Shown: in pieces, positions 62,721 to 64,000 of the stretch
Position numbering within the stretch: position 1 is the first letter of the stretch
How the letters are laid out: every line of letters starts with the position of its first letter
Source: Diadema setosum
Lineage: Eukaryota; Echinodermata; Echinoidea; Diadematoida; Diadematidae
Assembly (NCBI GenBank): GCA_033980235.1
Contig: CM067069.1
Location: 13,032,828 to 13,096,827, forward strand
Length of the DNA: 64,000 nucleotides
Direction of reading: 5' to 3'
The notes under the pieces: generated by a model
Seen by the model: only the letters and a program-made list of their open reading frames with translations
What the model was told of the DNA's origin: nothing
Database searches by the model: none
Position numbers and translations under genes: made by a program

Positions 62721-63410
62721 AAAAAAAAAAAACACGTCAGCAAGAAGCGCATAGACAATGACAACTCCGTTCTACACGCGGAATGACAATTAGAGCTTAT
62801 TAAATCTCATAGTGAGGAATTAGATCTGTTAAAAGCTACTTACCCCGTGTCCTCCGCAGCACGGCGAAGTTTGACTTTTTTTTACGTTAACAATCGTTTT
62901 TTGCACGTGACTTTCTCATATTTTCGACACGAGTGACAGATCTCGTGTAAAATACCACTTGAAGAGCAAACGCAAGACATCAAAGGCTCGGTGACGTTTT
63001 TCACGAACATCGGGGCATACAGCACGTGTCATGCCAGTGGCCCACACGATCCCAATTTAGACAAGAGTCAGAATGACACTTCCTGATGGAAATAATCATA
63101 CCGGATATATACAGTACTCCTCTTAATTTGAAAAGAGATTAATTACTCATATTTTGTTTTCGATGCTTAAATGGGAATATGTATAAGGAACTTGTCTTCC
63201 GTATTAAGAAACAACAATAATGACAATCTTTATAATCAGAGCTTCTCTAATTGAAGCGCGCGCACGCAAACAAACACACACACACACACACACCCGTTTT
63301 CAAGATAATCGTCGGTTTGGTGCAGACTTATTGACATGACTTCATAAAAAAAAAATCATGCCAATGGATTACCATTATCAATATACTTATGTACGCTTGC
63401 TTATGAATAA

Positions 63411-63485
63411 ATGAATGAACAAATGAAAGAATGAATGAATGAATGAATGAATAAATAAATAAATAAATGAATAAATAGATAAGTA
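63411..63485. repeat. AATG/AATA tetranucleotide repeats
   Basis: Interrupted ATGA and ATAA units. Confidence 0.9.
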
Positions 63486-63559
63486 AGTATAATATATATG
63501 TACACAGTGTGCATCAAACACAATGAAACTTTATTTTATATAGAGCTCCCGAGACATCC

Positions 63560-64000
63560 ACAAAGGCTCACCGACGGTGATACCAATATCAGAAGAGCCC
63601 CTGCAGAACTTAGACTCAAGTTAACCTTTTCGATGACTGTCTAGTCGTCGGAAACTCAGCAGACGGTCAAAGGACGTCGGCAGGACACGCCCGATGGTGG
63701 CACGACTGACTCCGACACTTATCCGACTGACCCGACACTACTTAAGGTCCCATTCCACTGACCATCGGAGGCTCATCTGATCCCCCCAAAATGCAAACAT
63801 TTCGACGTTCCGCCGATGAGTTTCGATGAAAATCTGATCCGACAAACTCTACAGACTGGCACCAAGGCTCACCGAAGGTGGTAACCAATTCCAAACGAAC
63901 ACTGTCAGAACCAAGACTCAAGTTAACCTGCTGTCCGATGACTGTTTAATCGTCGGAAACTTAACAGATTCTCAAAGGACGTCGACTGGACACGCCGAGT
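63560..64000 (+). repeat. Repeat of about 300 bp running off the window
   Basis: AGGCTCACCGACGGTG, ACTCAAGTTAACC, GTCGTCGGAAACT and AAAGGACGTCG recur in the same order about 300-305 bp later, up to the last base. Many short CCGAC/GTCGG motifs lie between. At least one and a half units are present, so this may be the edge of a satellite or a large repeat element. Confidence 0.75.

Noticed and set aside
62355..62735. 126-codon minus-strand ORF
   Set aside because: It begins in a poly-A tract (poly-Phe) and contains no recognisable domain.

Overview
The window is animal nuclear DNA: split genes with GT-AG introns, dense microsatellites, many short inverted-repeat transposons, and almost no long open frames. 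The repeat style (foldback MITEs, a tRNA-like SINE head, a PIF/Harbinger relic, echinoderm-like retroposon tails) suggests a marine invertebrate, with an echinoderm such as a sea urchin as a guess. No species call is possible from sequence alone.

One gene dominates. A complete heterotrimeric G-protein alpha subunit gene lies on the minus strand, from the start codon at 57583 to the stop codon at 9958. It has eight coding exons over 47.6 kb and encodes 365 residues. All seven junctions keep frame. Exon lengths of 43, 142, 129, 130 and 154 bp match those I recall for vertebrate Gi/Go/transducin genes; exon 4 is 164 bp, slightly longer than usual. The P-loop, switch I arginine, switch II DVGGQ and NKxD motif are present. 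Several class-marking residues differ: MGSSAS replaces MGC at the N-terminus, TIAT replaces TCAT, NKMD replaces NKKD, and the C-terminus is LKLCGML. It reads as an intact, divergent Gi/o-type subunit and not as a pseudogene.

Layout on the plus-strand axis: 1-9157 is downstream flank with repeats, beginning with a possible polyadenylated 3' end at 474-522. The probable 3' UTR is 9158-9957. From 9958 to 57583 are the exons and seven introns of 1.3 to 26.8 kb. The promoter and 5' UTR lie near 57584-57720. From 57720 to 64000 is repeat-rich upstream flank ending in a roughly 300-bp repeat that runs off the window.

The introns hold most of the other structure. There are nine copies of a foldback element of about 350-400 bp whose halves pair along nearly their full length, three copies of a second MITE of about 370 bp, several single foldback elements, a decayed Harbinger transposase in intron 2, a tandem palindrome array in intron 1, and many microsatellites. 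I found no second convincing protein-coding gene and no bacterial, viral or CRISPR-like system.
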